A stretch of DNA of 64,000 nucleotides from Petrolisthes cinctipes (Eukaryota; Arthropoda; Malacostraca; Decapoda; Porcellanidae). Both the position numbers and the translations under genes were made by a program. The number at the start of each line of letters is the position of its first letter. Position 1 is the stretch's first letter. Under the pieces are notes generated by a model. The model was given only the letters and a program-made list of their open reading frames with translations. It ran no database searches and was not told the DNA's origin. Below, one piece after another: positions 1 through 12,327 of the stretch. The stretch lies in NCBI GenBank assembly GCA_033782935.1, contig JAWQEG010001538.1, positions 310,001-374,000 of the forward strand. Reading direction: 5' to 3'.

Positions 1-175
1 TATGGATGTGTTTCTGGAGATTGGTTTGGGGTGGGCAGGGTGTAAGAGATGATAGTATTTGTGTATGGTATCGTGTACTGGGTGTTGTTTTGATGTTCCT
101 TGGCATGTGTGGGTGTTGTGCCATGTAGTGTAGTGGATGGTGTGGGTTTGTGGAGGCTGCAGCAAGTGTTTGTGT

Positions 176-475
176 TATTATTGTTGTTGTCATTACTATT
201 ATTATTATTATTATTACAACTTTTTACCATCATTATTATAGGTACTATTATATTATTATCATTATCATTGTTGTTGTCGTCATTATCTTTGTTATTATTA
301 CCATTTTCATCAATATTATTATTATTATTATTATTAATATTATTATTATTATTATTAATATTATTATTATTATTATTAATATTATTATTATTATCATGAT
401 TGTCATTATTGTTATTACTGTTATTTATTATTGTTATTTATTGTTATTTTCATTATTATTATTATTATTCCAAAT
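176..475. repeat. (ATT)n trinucleotide microsatellite
   Basis: A run of about 300 bases is made almost entirely of ATT/TTA triplets with occasional ATC and GTT variants. Reading frames through it give only Leu or Ile homopolymers, so it is not coding. The flanking G/T-rich sequence at 1-175 shows nothing else I recognise. Confidence 0.9.
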
Positions 476-611
476 TGTTTCAATAGTACTCCTATGTAAA
501 TAATATTAGTCAAGGATTTACACTTTACCATTGCCCAAAAAGCTCATGCTTATAAAGGGCTGTTTGTCACCAAAACAACTCTCCTGTATGTTACTCATGT
601 ATGGCAAACAT

Positions 612-648
612 AATAAATTGAACTGAATTGAATTGAATTGAATTGGAT
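612..648. repeat. (GAATT)n pentanucleotide microsatellite
   Basis: Five consecutive units of GAATT with minor variation. The stretch from 480 to 780 around it contains no supported gene or other element. Confidence 0.75.
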
Positions 649-779
649 TACAAATGACGTATGTGAGAAGATACTTATCCTGTGGAAATTTTTGCATACT
701 GATGTGTCCTTCATTGTTCACATAAGCCAGCATCTATGACTAGGGCGAACTACTGGGTTGGCATATTTATTTATATTTA

Positions 780-2773
780 TGTCATCCCCCCCAGGGGGCC
801 GCCATGTCGTGGTGGCGGGGGGGGGGGGGGTTGCATGTCTCTAAGACCTGGCGAGCTAGACCAGAGACTAGACTATATGGTTCCCATGCAATAGGCGGCC
901 AGTACGAGCCAATAGTGCTGCCTGCCAGAAGGACTGCCCTCTAGGGGCTGTCCTATTTTGGATGGTTGGGTGTCTGGGCCGGGAAATTCTGTGGAAGGGG
1001 GTCTCAGCACCGCCATGGGCAAACTTTCGAGCTATTGGGGCTGCTTTTTAAAACGAGTGGCCCTGTGGAGGACGAAGTACCCCGCCCACGGTGACCAGCG
1101 CACGGTCCCCTCATCTGCCGGTAGGTAGTAGCTCTTTGCTCCTGGAGCCATTTTAACAATAAACATTTTATATGTATTTATTCGTATATCGTTAACACTC
1201 CTTCGTTTCCTCGACTGGTGTTTCGACCAGGCCCTCGAGATGCCACTCACTGGTCGTGGTGGATAATAGAAAGCTGCAATTTCTGCTAACAAAAGAAGAA
1301 CCAGCAGATCAGGAGTTGTGTCGACAAAGCCTGCTAACGATTTAGGCACTGTAATATTAACCAATCTATTTGCAAGTTATTCCTATGGAGCTATCCACTC
1401 CATACTTAAGCGTTTTAGAGTGGTTCTCCGAATCCGTCTCACTTATGACAGTGACTGCAGATCCAATTGATGTTATATACCTTTCAATACAAATGCTGCT
1501 GCCAAATCAGCTTTTGAGGCAAAATATTCTCTGTCTCTGGGGGATACTCCCTCTAAGCTTCAGATGATGCGGTCAACGAATGTAGTTAACAGTGACAATG
1601 ACTACTGCCCTAACACCTTTGATAACTCTTTAGAGCATGTCCCTAAGGAGCGCCGCTTTCCTACATCCTTTTGGTTTGTGGCTTACTTAAGGGAGGTGAT
1701 TACCTCATTCATGCCTCTGGGTGTCTAGAAAATGAAATTGGATTACTACCGATGGGTCACATAAAAAAAGTATTGTAATGGTGTTTTAATCAGAGCCAAA
1801 GATCTTACACAGGCCATGATGCTCCTCAATCTCTTATGTCCTTCTGACGGCATGTTTGAATCCATCAAACCTCATCGAACATTTAATCATAGCAAGGGGC
1901 ATATATACAATGAGGACTTGTATGAATTCTCAGAAGAGGACATTCTTGCTACGTGCCCAGATAGTGTCCAACGAGTAACAAAGATGAAAGGGAGTAAAAA
2001 TATGATCATCCTCACATTTTATGGCTCGCATATCTCAGATCGCATTAACATCAACCCTACTTCTTTAGAGGTGAAGCCTTTTGTTGAGTGTCCTTTACAG
2101 TGTTTTTTGCTGTTATGAGTTTGGTCATGGTAAGAGGAACTGCACAAACCGTTCCCGGTGTGGTAATTGTTCTGTTCTTGACTCACATCGTCAATCAGAG
2201 TGTTATTGCTTTATTTGGAGGGATACTCACCCCCTACGTTCTCGTGAATGCAAGACATGCCCCCTTGAGCAAGATATCCTCCACTTGGCTAACCCCCTTC
2301 ACCTTCTTTTTACATATCATGTTCTTCAGGGACTCGTGTTCGGGTCACAATTACTGCACCAAATACTACTCTTCTTCTAGTGGCCCAGGATTAGAGAAAA
2401 CTTGTCGTTTGAATAAGACCTCTGCTCAAAGTGGTAGTGGGAAGTCCCTCCGTGAGGCTTCCCTAAAATCTGTCCTTCAGTGGAATTGCCGTGGCTTGCA
2501 TGCTTCTTGGGAGGAACTGCGGGTTCTTCTCTCTCGCTTCTCTCCTGCATGCGTTTCTCTCCAAAAGACAACGCTTGGGGACTACATTCCGGCCTGTCCT
2601 CCAGCATACTCTGCATTTTATTCCAATTCCTTTGAATGGCAGGGTCACCATGGTGGCTCTGTCATCCTAGTTCGACGTCATGTTACATGCGCGAGTCTGG
2701 AGCTTGACACTCCGCTCCATGCTGTTGCAGTTAAGGTTTTTTTAAACAGCCCCTTCACTGTGTGCAGTCTATA
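780..2773 (+). mobile_element. I-group LINE copy A, 5' part: 5'UTR, ORF1, start of endonuclease
   Basis: This is the 5' portion of a non-LTR retrotransposon. A GC-rich leader (780-1370) is followed by a decayed ORF1. The first recognisable ORF1 segment (about 1370-1800) matches, with frameshifts, the RRM-like region seen more clearly in copy D at 57.4 kb. The second (1816-2118) is the same segment as 58041-58298, and zinc-knuckle remnants follow near 2100-2260. ORF2 starts near 2463 with the endonuclease motif QWNCRGL. The sequence stops abruptly at 2773, where an LTR-like element has inserted, and resumes at 6885. In the first catalytic region the expected Glu of the LQE motif reads Lys (LQK). 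Multiple stops and frameshifts make the copy dead. Confidence 0.8.
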
Positions 2774-3734
2774 TGTGACGGAAATTTTTATTGGATATTA
2801 TATATTTGAATTTATTTATTTATTATTGGTAATTATTCTTACCTTATCCCCCACTTATTATGGACGTTCGTTGTGTTGGCTCAGCGGTCGTCTTGTAAAG
2901 ATTTATTCTATCCCCTTTTCCTTCCTACTTCTATCAACAGTTAATTTATTTATAGGGTTTGTTTTCGTTATATATGCATTATCATAGTAGTAGCAGAATC
3001 GTGAGGGTTACGAAAACAACCAATTACGTTACTTTACTATATTTATTAATCTCAGTCAAATACCAACAATAATTAATTAAACAATTAGTAAATTAATTGC
3101 CACACGCATACACTTTCACATGAATTTAATGCTAGCTAACTAATATCGCAATAAATCGAGAATTACGGTACTCTTTTTTCTTCAATGGTCTCGCTTAACC
3201 TCTTCGAATGTTCTACGATATTTTTCTTCTTACGATAATCCTATCTTACGTTAATTCAATGATTAAGCAAGACTAACACTGTGATTAATTATCTATTAGG
3301 TGCTATTTCAAGACATTCCTACTCAATTTCTTTAATTAATATTCAAATTCAAACTACACTGAGACGAGTTCGGAATATCTGAAACCAAGATCGCTACATA
3401 AACTTAGTTAAAGACTGTCCTCACACCTGTTGTAATTTTCAATATCTGTTCACACTGTATCCCTCATAATTACGTACCTTCTCGGTTTTTCAAGGCAGCC
3501 TCGAGCAGCCTCGACGGGAACCGGCTCCTCTCCTACCATATTTACCAACTAATTGTCTGTTGCAATCGGTTAATAATAACCTTGAAGCCTTGAGAATACA
3601 CCCATTCAACTTTAGGTTATCTCTTCGTCACGAGAGACAAAGGCGAGATAAGAGAGATAGACCCAAGGACGAGCAATACGTATGTGTGACCACTCTGTAT
3701 GAGGCCGAACTGAGGCTGTACGGCTTGGCGTAAT

Positions 3735-6517
3735 CAGTGTTGCCAACCCTGTATATCAAAACCCGCTAGATTGGACTCCAAAACCCACCAGATTTATGCA
3801 AAGACCTGCTAGACTGAGTGATGTCATTAAAACGTTTTCTGAGGGGGGGGGGCAAAACCCTACAGACATTCATGCTCATTATAATAGCCCTGACCACTCT
3901 TGATTTGACAAATTGTATATTTCATAACATATTATGAACAATTTCATCATCCTATGAACCCTTACATGTATAATATGTACATAAATTATATAACTGTAGG
4001 AGGCTTAATTCGTAATATATAATCGCACCATAATAATATATATTTTTAGTACCAGTACTAACTTTCTATAAAAACAAATGATATGCCGGGTCATCATCTT
4101 CATCATCTTCTTGGAGAGTGTCTGTATCGACCTGAGCTTGCGATTGGGACGTGCTCGGGCTTACTGTTTTCAATTCAGGTCCCTTTTCAGTGTAGGCCTG
4201 TAGAGTTCCAATCACTTTTAGGGCATCAGATGGAAGCTCATAATTATAACGACATTTATCATTTCTTCTCAGACCTGCCCTGATGCCCAGAATGGCATTT
4301 GCCATTTGGGTTTCCATTCTATTTCTTAGTTTACTCTTGACGATGTTCATTTGACTGAAGACCCTTTCTACCTCGGCATTTGAATGAGGTAAAACAAGAA
4401 CTGATGATACAAAGTCCGCAATCTCTTTTAGGGGATTACAGTTAGATGCATCTGGATATTTGTAAACTTCATTCCAAAAACTGACTGTATTCTTAACCTC
4501 CTTCCACTTGATCAGTGCGATATTCTGCCATTGATTCTCGATAACACTAATCTGGTCAGAGGGAGTCTGTAAGAATTCCAAGAATGGAATGAGAGGCTCC
4601 TTCACTGCATGTAAGGCCTTGTCCACTGATAGGAGAGAGGTTTTTTCAAGAATTTTGATGTTACTGGGCTGCCTCTGTTTAATTTCATGCACTATTATGA
4701 TAACATACCTGATACATCTCTCTCTTAGTGACGTTTCATCTTGGGAGGATAAACCTTTCTCTCGTAGAGCTTCTAATTCTTTCTCAAATGCATAACCCTA
4801 GTATGGTTTTGGGTCAAGGGCATCTTCAAAATTTCCTTCCAAGGGGTCTACTCTAGATGTTGGTAGGACAATTTTCTTGACTTGACTGACATCACAAGGT
4901 CACTCAAAAGTTTTGTCGGGTCAGCTTCATTGGATTCAAACGACTTATTCACTCGTTGAACGTCTTTCAAGAGAGGCAAAACAAATTTGATATATGCCAG
5001 GTTTCTGCCGTCACTGAACATCGAAAACAACATTTCAGCTGTGTAGCATTTTTCAGTTGTACTTACCATGTCAAAGTGAGTTTTGAGCTCTAGCCACTGA
5101 TTATGTAATCTCTCCATTGTGGTTGCAATAGAAAGCCATCTTGTTTGGCAGGCCTGAACGATCTTCATTGCATCATGGCCATCATTGATTGTGTTGTACA
5201 GTTGCTTATAAGCTACCTGTCTATTTGATGACCTTGAAAACCAATTATATGTCTCACTAACTATGAACTCAAGATTTCTTGGTAATGCTTCAGCTGTGGC
5301 TGCAGACACTGCTAACTGAAGTGAGTGGCAGACACAGCGAATTAGTATCAGATTTGGCACTTCAGATTTAAGTCTTTTATACACTCCATTATTAATCCCC
5401 ACCATAACACTTGCATTATCAGTTCCAATGCCTCTCAAATTCTTCAAATCTAACCCAAAATATCTTAAGGTTTCTTTCAAACTGGCTACAATTGCATCTG
5501 CATTGCAATCTTTTAGTTCAGAGAGACTTAGAAATGTGGATATAATTTTCTCCTTTACTTCATCATGGTAAATTATAGCCACACCCAGATATTTGTGAAC
5601 ACTTATGTCAGTTGATTCATCAATGAGTAAACTGTAAGGCTTATTCCCCACTGCAGTTATTATTTCTCTCGTGAAATGAGCATAAAGAATGTTCTTTATA
5701 ACGCCACTACATTTCGACCTTTTCATCTGCACCATAGTTGCAACCCTACTATCTGTGAAGCAACCTTTACACAAGTTGTTCAAGTGATCACATGTTGCAA
5801 CTGCCGTATGTGCAGCTACAAACATAGCCATTCTCCCTTCAGCTATCTGTGATTCAGTTATTTTTCTGAGAGGATGAAATGGCACTGTAGGCCGTCTACC
5901 TTTTGAAAAAGCTTGTGCATTTCCTTTATGTTTTTTAGTATTTGCGTGGTCTTTCAAATCACACAGTTTTGATGAAAGTTCACAGTGACAGAATTTGCAA
6001 TTGGGGACACTTTCACTTCGGACTGTTTTCTTTTCTGTTATCCACTCTTTTAACTGAGAATCACTCAGCCACTTTGTACGAAATTTCTGTTGGTACTGAA
6101 GTTTCCGTTTCGGCATTTTTAATGTTTTTTTTTTTTCTCTCTCCCTCTCTTTTGTCTAAGGACAGGCGTAAACAGCAAAAGTGTTACTATCACAACTGCA
6201 CGGCCAGTAAGTGTGAGGGTGAGGGGCCGCCCTGAGGGCTGTGCTTGGGCCGTTTGTAAATCCCGTACTGGACGTGAACTGAACGAAACACGCACTACCG
6301 TATATGGTCGTGTTTTGGATTTGTTTCAAGTCTTAAATTTAATTGATGAATATGTGAGATAAGATTAGATGAAATTAATAATCTTTCTCATTATCGTATA
6401 CCATCCCTCTAGCAAACCGCCAGACTAAATTGCAATCCCGCTAGATTTCCCGCTAGCAGCTAGATTACAAACAAAACCTCCAGATCTAGCGGGAAAACCA
6501 CTAAATTGGCATCACTG
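3735..6517 (-). mobile_element. hAT DNA transposon, 2.78 kb
   Basis: The left end reads CAGTGTTGCCAACC and the right end, read inward, CAGTGATGCCAATT. Subterminal sequence on both sides repeats the motif CCGCTAGAT. These are imperfect terminal inverted repeats of the hAT type. An 8-bp duplication is expected; the adjacent bases TTGGCGTA and TTGGAGTT agree at 6 of 8 positions, but the left one sits 2 bp away from the repeat, so the duplication is only tentative. The transposase gene lies on the minus strand inside. Confidence 0.8.
4066..6116 (-). pseudogene. hAT transposase with BED-type zinc finger, frameshifted
   Basis: The protein begins at an ATG at 6116 and runs 422 residues. It then shifts frame near 4850, has an in-frame stop near 4800, and continues to 4066; about 650 residues in total is usual for hAT. 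Near residues 41-63 is a BED/C2H2-like finger (CKFC ... HANTKKH). Catalytic landmarks follow: LLIDES (first Asp), GIGTDNAS (second Asp), then a CVCHSLQLAVS segment. The C-terminal piece contains the hAT dimerisation region with PHSNAEVERVFS, holding the catalytic Glu. It would cut and rejoin DNA at the element ends. The frameshift and stop mean this copy should not make active enzyme. It resembles host-domesticated hAT-like genes of the ZMYM/SCAND3 type, but the flanking inverted repeats argue for a transposon. Confidence 0.85.
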
Positions 6518-6884
6518 TTGGAGTTACGTATCATTCCGCCACTCCACAGCTGGCGGCGTGTCTGGCCAGCAATGCATGGCGCCACACAAGTTCGAATGCG
6601 TTACACTGACTATCTTAATATCCTAATATAATTATACATGTCAGTCATACAAGCAATTCTAATTAACGACGTATAAATAATTTCCTATGATTTTTTCCAC
6701 CTCATGATATCATATGCAAGCACGCAATCATGCGGTCTTCGGCACGATTCATCCCCCCTCCAGCAACAATATCGCCAAACGTACGATTAATTCGACAGTT
6801 GAGGGACGCTAGCTAACCAGTGGAATTTTCCACAGGTATGCTACGAATTTTATATTATTATGCCACGAGCATCGACTCATGACA

Positions 6885-9010
6885 CTATACCTTCCTCCCA
6901 GTGTTACAGTTGAGAGGGGTGATCTCAACCGTCTTGTACGGAACCTTCCCTCTCTCTTTATTTTATTGGGTGATTTTTAAGGTTGTCATCCTCTGTGGGG
7001 TGACAATACAGTCAATCCCAAGGGTGTTTTATTGGCTCCTTTTATTGAGGATGAGGGATTACGGTTTTTAAATACGGGAGATGTGACACCTTTTCATAGC
7101 CCTACTGGGACTTTTACCGCCATTGACATTTCCAACTGTTCACCCAGTTCATTGTTGAATTTTACCTTTAGTGTGTTGCCCAATTTATATGGTAGTGACC
7201 ACTTCCCTATACTCATGGAAAATAACAGGTATGAACCGTAGTCTCATCTTCATCGGTGGAGATTAGAGAAGGCTGACTGGCAGTATTTTAAAGAGCTTAC
7301 TTCTCCGGCCTATTTTGTAGCTGATTCTAGTAGCTCTGATGAGGCCGTAACGTATTTCACTGATATAATCCAATCTGCTGCTCTCAACACTATCCCTAAG
7401 ACTTCTGGCCACTTTCACAAACGTCCTGTCCCTTGGTGGTCACCAGTCTGCGCCACTGCTTTTCGGGAGAAGCGCGCTAATTTCTGTCACCTTCTGCGCA
7501 ATTGTGGGGACCCAATTCTTTTAGAGGACTTCCGACGGGCAAAGGTTCGGGCTAGCTAAGTTTTAAAAGAGGCATGACGTGCATCTTGGAAGGCCTATGT
7601 GTCTTCAATTAATACTAAAACTCTACTCACCCAAGTGTTTAGGAGAGTGTAAGATGGCGGGGAAGTTTTCTCCTAGTCCTCCACCTGTTCTTAAGGTCAA
7701 TAGAATTAACAATATGGATTTTTTAACAGTGGTCAACACCATGGCAGAAGCTTTTGCAAGAGTTTCCATCCATGACTCGCGACCTCTGGCTGTCAGTCAC
7801 GAGTTGGGAGTCCAGTGCCCTGGATTTCTTGGAGAATGATAATAAAAGTTATAACCATATATTCACCCTGAGATACCTGAACTCTGCTCTCTCTCTCTGC
7901 GGCTGTACCGGTTATTCTACATATATATTTTACATATATATACTCCACGTAAACCTACCTATAGGGAGTGAGTCACATCACACCAGGATGTATGCCAGAA
8001 ATAACAGCCAGACACAACAGTCTGAGGAGGACATGTTCTGTTCTCGTGATAGCTCCCTGGAACCAATGCCAGTCAGCGTTATTGCAATGACTTCACTAGA
8101 CTAGGCTCCAGCCTAGCTAAAACTCCTGTACTATCCAACTTGGTTCTTTCAGTAAACTTGTGTTTAACATAGATTTTCTACTTTGCTATAATCTCCACCT
8201 TTTACCCCGAAAAGACAGACCTACAACTACAATTACAACTACCATAAATCAACTCTATCACGCTACCATATCATCGTATTCCTTGGGTATCTTCAACCCT
8301 GAACATGGCGACACTGCTCCTGGGCCAGACAATGTTGCAATGTTGCGACACTTGGGTAAGGAGGCGATCTCATTTCTACTAGCTTTATATAACAGAATCT
8401 GGCTGGAGGGCGTCTTCCCTTCTGAGTGGAGGGTTACTACCATCCGTCCTTTCCCACAGCCAGGCAAAGACTCTAGTGTTGCCCTCATTGATCGACCTAT
8501 TGCCTTGACCTCCTGTCCTTGCAAACTATTTTAGAAGATGGTGAATGTCAGACTGGTATACTTCCTGGAACGGGCGGTTTTCTGTCTCCGTCCCAGTCTG
8601 GCTTTCGTAAACACCGTTCCACTACAGATGCTCTGGTCAGGTTGGAAGCTGCTGCATGTGAGGCTTTTGCACGACATCAACACCTGGTCTGTGTATTCTT
8701 TGATTTAGAGAAAGCCTATGACAATACATGGCAATATGGCATCCTGCAGCAACTCCGTGCACATGGCCTGCAGGGTCGCCTTCAAATTCTCAATGGTCGC
8801 AATTTTTGTGTGAGGGTTGGAACAGCCCTCTCTGCAACCATATCACAGGTGGAGGGCGTACCCCAGGGAAGCGTCCTCAGTACACGTTGTTTGCAGTGGC
8901 GAATTAGCGCCAACTCGCTGTGTTTTGACGACCTGGCAGTCTGGTGTGCTGCTTCAGTTACATTACCATACTGTAGTATATCAACTGAAATGTACCGTAC
9001 TAATAGTGAA
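6885..9010 (+). mobile_element. I-group LINE copy A, 3' part: endonuclease and reverse transcriptase remnants
   Basis: The LINE frame interrupted at 2773 resumes here. The GDF motif of the endonuclease is followed directly by a stop where Asn is expected, then the GSDHFPI motif at about 7194-7215. Linker sequence with PWWSPVC follows. The reverse transcriptase starts near 8265 (APGPDNV, then the palm near 8480-8700). The catalytic YVDD box is changed to FDD (about 8925). The copy stops near 9000, before any RNase H. Bases 7840-8265 do not match the other copies and probably hold a small insertion I cannot identify. Many stops: a dead fossil. Confidence 0.8.
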
Positions 9011-9247
9011 TAACATGTTGTAAGGAGAAAGTATCCTGGGTCCCTGGTTCATTTATGGGATATCAATACAGTATTAGCTATTTTGTTATTATGTAATTAG
9101 AATTTTTATTGTTATTGAAAATGTCACATTAGAGAATTACCAAATATATGAAGATATGAATACACGAAAGCGCTTGGGACTCCGTGTTTCTTTCCTTCCT
9201 TGTGGACTTACGCATATTCCTGGATCACGTGCCTCAAGTGATATATA

Positions 9248-10204
9248 TGTTACAGTAAAATCTTCAAAACAGTAAATTTGTAAATTTCCTAGAATTTTCA
9301 GTAAATTTACCAAGTGACTGTTTCAATCAGTAAATTTACAAAATTACTAAGATTTGTAGGAAATTTACAAATTTACTGATCGTTATCGATGAATCATTAA
9401 ACTGGTGAAAAGAAGTAAAGTCGATTTCAAAAGTGGTGAAGTGGGAGACAATGTGGCAGTTCCTGTGCCCTTGGTAGACCGTGGCAGAGGTGATGCCAGG
9501 AACATTCTAGGTGTTATTTTGAATAGAGACATATCCACAGACACACACTATTGGGGTGAAAGCTGGTGTGCTAAAAGGGGGCTTTTCCCGAAATCAGTTT
9601 GATTTATGCCCTCAAAGACTGTTGAACAATGAGAATATCTGTCTTGACAAAGTAATTTCTTTGCGTTCCGCCGTCATAGCAGAATCAGCATTAGGTGGGC
9701 AAGGTTTCACAAAATGTAACTGTGTGCGTGGGGCAAAGAGATGCGGAACAAATAAATGTTCTTGTTTCAGAAACGACCTCAAGTGTAACTCCAAATGTCA
9801 CTCCAGTCTGACATGTCCAAATAAGTAGCCTAGTATGTTGACACTACCATAGTACAAGCCACCCCCCCCCCCCACACACACACCCTATATGTTCTTTTTA
9901 ATCGTGTTTTATGAATAAATTAGATCATTATGTTCTTTTTAATCCTGTTTTGTGAATAAATTGGATCATTTGACTTTAGATGATGTGTGCTTTTGCTCGT
10001 TTGTGTAAAAAATCATAATAAAAAATCATAATCGATGAATCAGTAATTTTGTTAAATTACTGGCTCGTGAAATTAGTATATTTGTAAATTTCCTACAAAT
10101 TTTAGTAATTTTGTAAATTTACTGATTGAAACAGTCACTTTGTAAATTTTCTTGAAAATCAAGGAAATTTACAAATTTACTGTTTTGAAGATTTTACTGT
10201 AACA
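9248..10204 (+). mobile_element. DNA transposon with long inverted ends, possibly Ginger/TDD-like
   Basis: The element starts TGTTACAGTAAAATCTTC and ends with its inverse complement. Imperfect inverted repeats of about 130 bp are rich in AAATTTACAAATTTAC motifs. It is flanked by TATA on both sides (9244-9247, 10205-10208), compatible with a 4-bp duplication, although the sequence around it is TA-rich. TGT...ACA ends plus 4-bp duplications fit Ginger-type elements. The interior holds only a short cysteine-rich frame, so the copy is non-autonomous. The family name is inference. Confidence 0.6.
9556..9828 (+). pseudogene. Cys-rich C-terminal remnant of a transposase-like protein
   Basis: A 90-residue frame without a convincing ATG; it opens with GTG, so it is probably the tail of a longer protein. 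The last 40 residues contain a regular cysteine array: KCNCVRGAKRCGTNKCSCFR, then two further C-x3-C pairs ending LTCPNK. This looks like the CXC-type tail seen in invertebrate proteins annotated as KRAB-A domain-containing protein 2-like, which carry a Ginger-type integrase; that link is from memory. No DDE integrase core is present in the element. The frame lies wholly between the inverted ends at 9248 and 10204, so it travels with the transposon. Confidence 0.5.
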
Positions 10205-10208
10205 TATA

Positions 10209-10507
10209 CAGGGTGATTCAAAACTACATTTACAAAATGACAGGGTAAAGTCCTGACATTATGTTAAACATATTTCCATATGTAATTTTCAAAAATTTAA
10301 AAAGTTAATGACATACATGAAAGCCAGGGGATGAGGTGGGGGTAGGTGTTATTTTAAAGCGTTCGATCGTTCGCCCACGGCAATGGATTTGGCTTTCATG
10401 TATGTAATTAACTTTTTAAATTTTTGAAAATTACATATGGAAACATGTTTAACATCATGTCAGGACTTTACCCTGTCATTTTGTAAATGTAGTTTTGAAT
10501 CACCCTG
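10209..10507. mobile_element. Mariner-type MITE, 299 bp
   Basis: Starts CAGGGTGATTC and ends GAATCACCCTG, flanked by TA on both sides (10207-10208, 10508-10509) as expected for Tc1/mariner. The inverted repeats are nearly perfect for about 118 bp, leaving a short middle, so the RNA or single strand would fold into one long hairpin. No coding capacity. A truncated copy of the same family lies at 33286-33445. It begins 4 bp after the end of the neighbouring TIR element. Confidence 0.85.
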
Positions 10508-10509
10508 TA

Positions 10510-11215
10510 TATATATAACTACCAGAAAGGAAATTAGGGATAAAGGTGCAGAGATAGGGATAGAAACCGAATGAGGGCAGTTTGGAGATTAAACCTTTGT
10601 GCCAGACTCTATTAATAGCTTTGGATGTGTCGAGGGCAACAGTAAAAGTTTCACCAAAGCTTCGAATAGAGGATGACCATGAATCAATAAGAAGGGATAG
10701 AAGATCGCCAGTGGAGCGTCCCTGACGGAAGCCATATTGACGATCTGAAAGAAGATCATGGCCAGTAAGGTGCTTATGAAATATGAAGTTAAGAATAGAT
10801 TCGAAGACTTCAGATAGACATGAGGTCAAAACAATGGGGCGATAGTTGGAGGGTTGGGAGCGGTCACCTTTCTTCGGAACAGGTTGGATAAGAGCAAACT
10901 TCCAGCACAAAAAGTGTTAGACTATAGACAAAGACGGAATAGTTTGCCTAGGCAGGGTATCAGCATGGAAACACAGTTCTTGAAAACAACAGAAGATCTC
11001 CCATCAGGCCTGTACGCCTTCCGAGTGTTAAGACCAGAGAGGGCTGAATATACTTCCTTTGAAGAGATTATGATGACAGGTATAAGTAAGTCAGAGGGGG
11101 GCGGAGTTGGAGAGACAGAGCCAGAATCGCCGTACTGGAGTTAGAGGCAAAGGTTTGAGAGAAGAGTTCAGCTATATCAGGTGAAGAGATGGTAACATTT
11201 CGATCAAGAAGGTAA
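10510..11215 (-). pseudogene. LINE reverse transcriptase fragment
   Basis: On the minus strand, the 136-residue frame 10910-10500 carries reverse-transcriptase palm motifs: VPKKGDRSQPSNYRP, then DRQYGFRQGRST. The next block reads ALDTSKAINRVWH where most LINEs have ALDISKAFDRVWH, so the first catalytic Asp neighbourhood is altered. Upstream frames back to about 11215 read as the linker before the fingers (SSPDIAELFSQTF), in shifted frames. Endonuclease and YxDD are missing. The fragment ends at the TA next to the MITE. The clade is not certain. Confidence 0.7.
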
Positions 11216-11219
11216 CAAA

Positions 11220-12327
11220 ATATACCCACTAGCTTCTGTATTTTCCCTCATCTTGTCCATTTTTCCTTATATTTCCATTTACCAAAATTAATTCGTCCCC
11301 AAAACTACTGGTCTCAGGAATTTACTTCCCAGAGTTGCTTCCCCCAAATTTAAAACCAAAACATTTCAAAACCAGGGGCTACAGAGTCAAGAGTAAGCGC
11401 TCTAATCAACCACATTTGACAATACACTATAGTGCCAACAATTAGGGCAGGGTGTGAAACAAGCTGTTCCAAAATACCATACTGATCCAACTGTTCACTT
11501 GGGAGATTTATGCGAACAACGATGCCTCACAACCTCTGAAATGCATAGTAGTCTATTACGTCTTGCCCTGCTGGGCTCCGGGTAGGCCTACACCTTAGTA
11601 TTTTACTCCTATTGTTCAGAAATAAAAGAGAATAGTTTTTTTAATTGAATACAGCTATAGCATACTTATCCATTACCTATAGTACATTATAGCAGGTAAT
11701 GATCAATCAGCTATCCTAGAAAGTTGGAAATAATATGATTACGACAGCTTTTCATTATCTAGCTTAATGGAAAATGCTGGAATGTGGAGGATGGCCGAAG
11801 TGCGAGTGATGGCGTTGGGAGAGAAAGCATATGTGGAAGCTGTACTCCTCCACCGTACTCTCCGCAATGTTCTCAGTGCCGTCTATCTTGCTATCAAGGA
11901 ATCAACTAGAACCAGAACCAGCTCTAATCTTATGACTGAAACTCAAGGTTGGTCATGACTATCACTATGAACATGTTAAAACTAAAATATAAGCGAAATA
12001 TATGAAATAAGATTTGATACAAATAATTAAGAAGATCATTTTATCGGAGGGTTACTGATTATTCCAAACGATGCCAGAAAACATAACACCTATTAGATGC
12101 ACTGACCCTGTCTGTTTACTGGCACAATTTGGAGGAAACGATAGGCTATCAATCAAATGCGACTAAAACAAAATGGTCCACTTAATGACGGAATGGACAG
12201 GTTCAAATTCAACACTAAATATTTTGCAAGACAATTTGTATTCCTATTGTGAATATTAGCACAATGTAGCGCTTCGTACTACAGATAAGTGGGACTTTAA
12301 AATATTAAGAAGTATTGTTAACTTAAC
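11220..12327. other. No recognisable gene
   Basis: AT-rich sequence with only short frames, such as 63 residues at 11767-11958, that show no motif I recognise. The part next to 12328 may be the 3' untranslated tail of the RTE-like LINE on the minus strand. Confidence 0.5.

Larger units (their letters stand above)
2774..6884. mobile_element. LTR-like insertion (probable solo LTR) carrying a nested hAT
   Basis: The inserted block begins TGTGACGG and ends CATGACA, the TG...CA ends typical of long terminal repeats. It is flanked by the 5-bp direct duplication CTATA (2769-2773 and 6885-6889). Removing the block and one CTATA makes the LINE endonuclease frame continuous across the site, which supports these exact borders. 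Without the nested hAT (3735-6517) it is about 1.3 kb with no gag or pol, so a solo LTR is the simplest reading. The first roughly 290 bases are clearly related to 47813-48105 (shared CGTTCGTTG/CTTTCGTTG and CTTTACTATATTTATT segments), so this is a family. Strand cannot be settled. Confidence 0.75.

Noticed and set aside
100..503. Leu- or Ile-rich frames resembling membrane proteins
   Set aside because: Translation of the ATT microsatellite.
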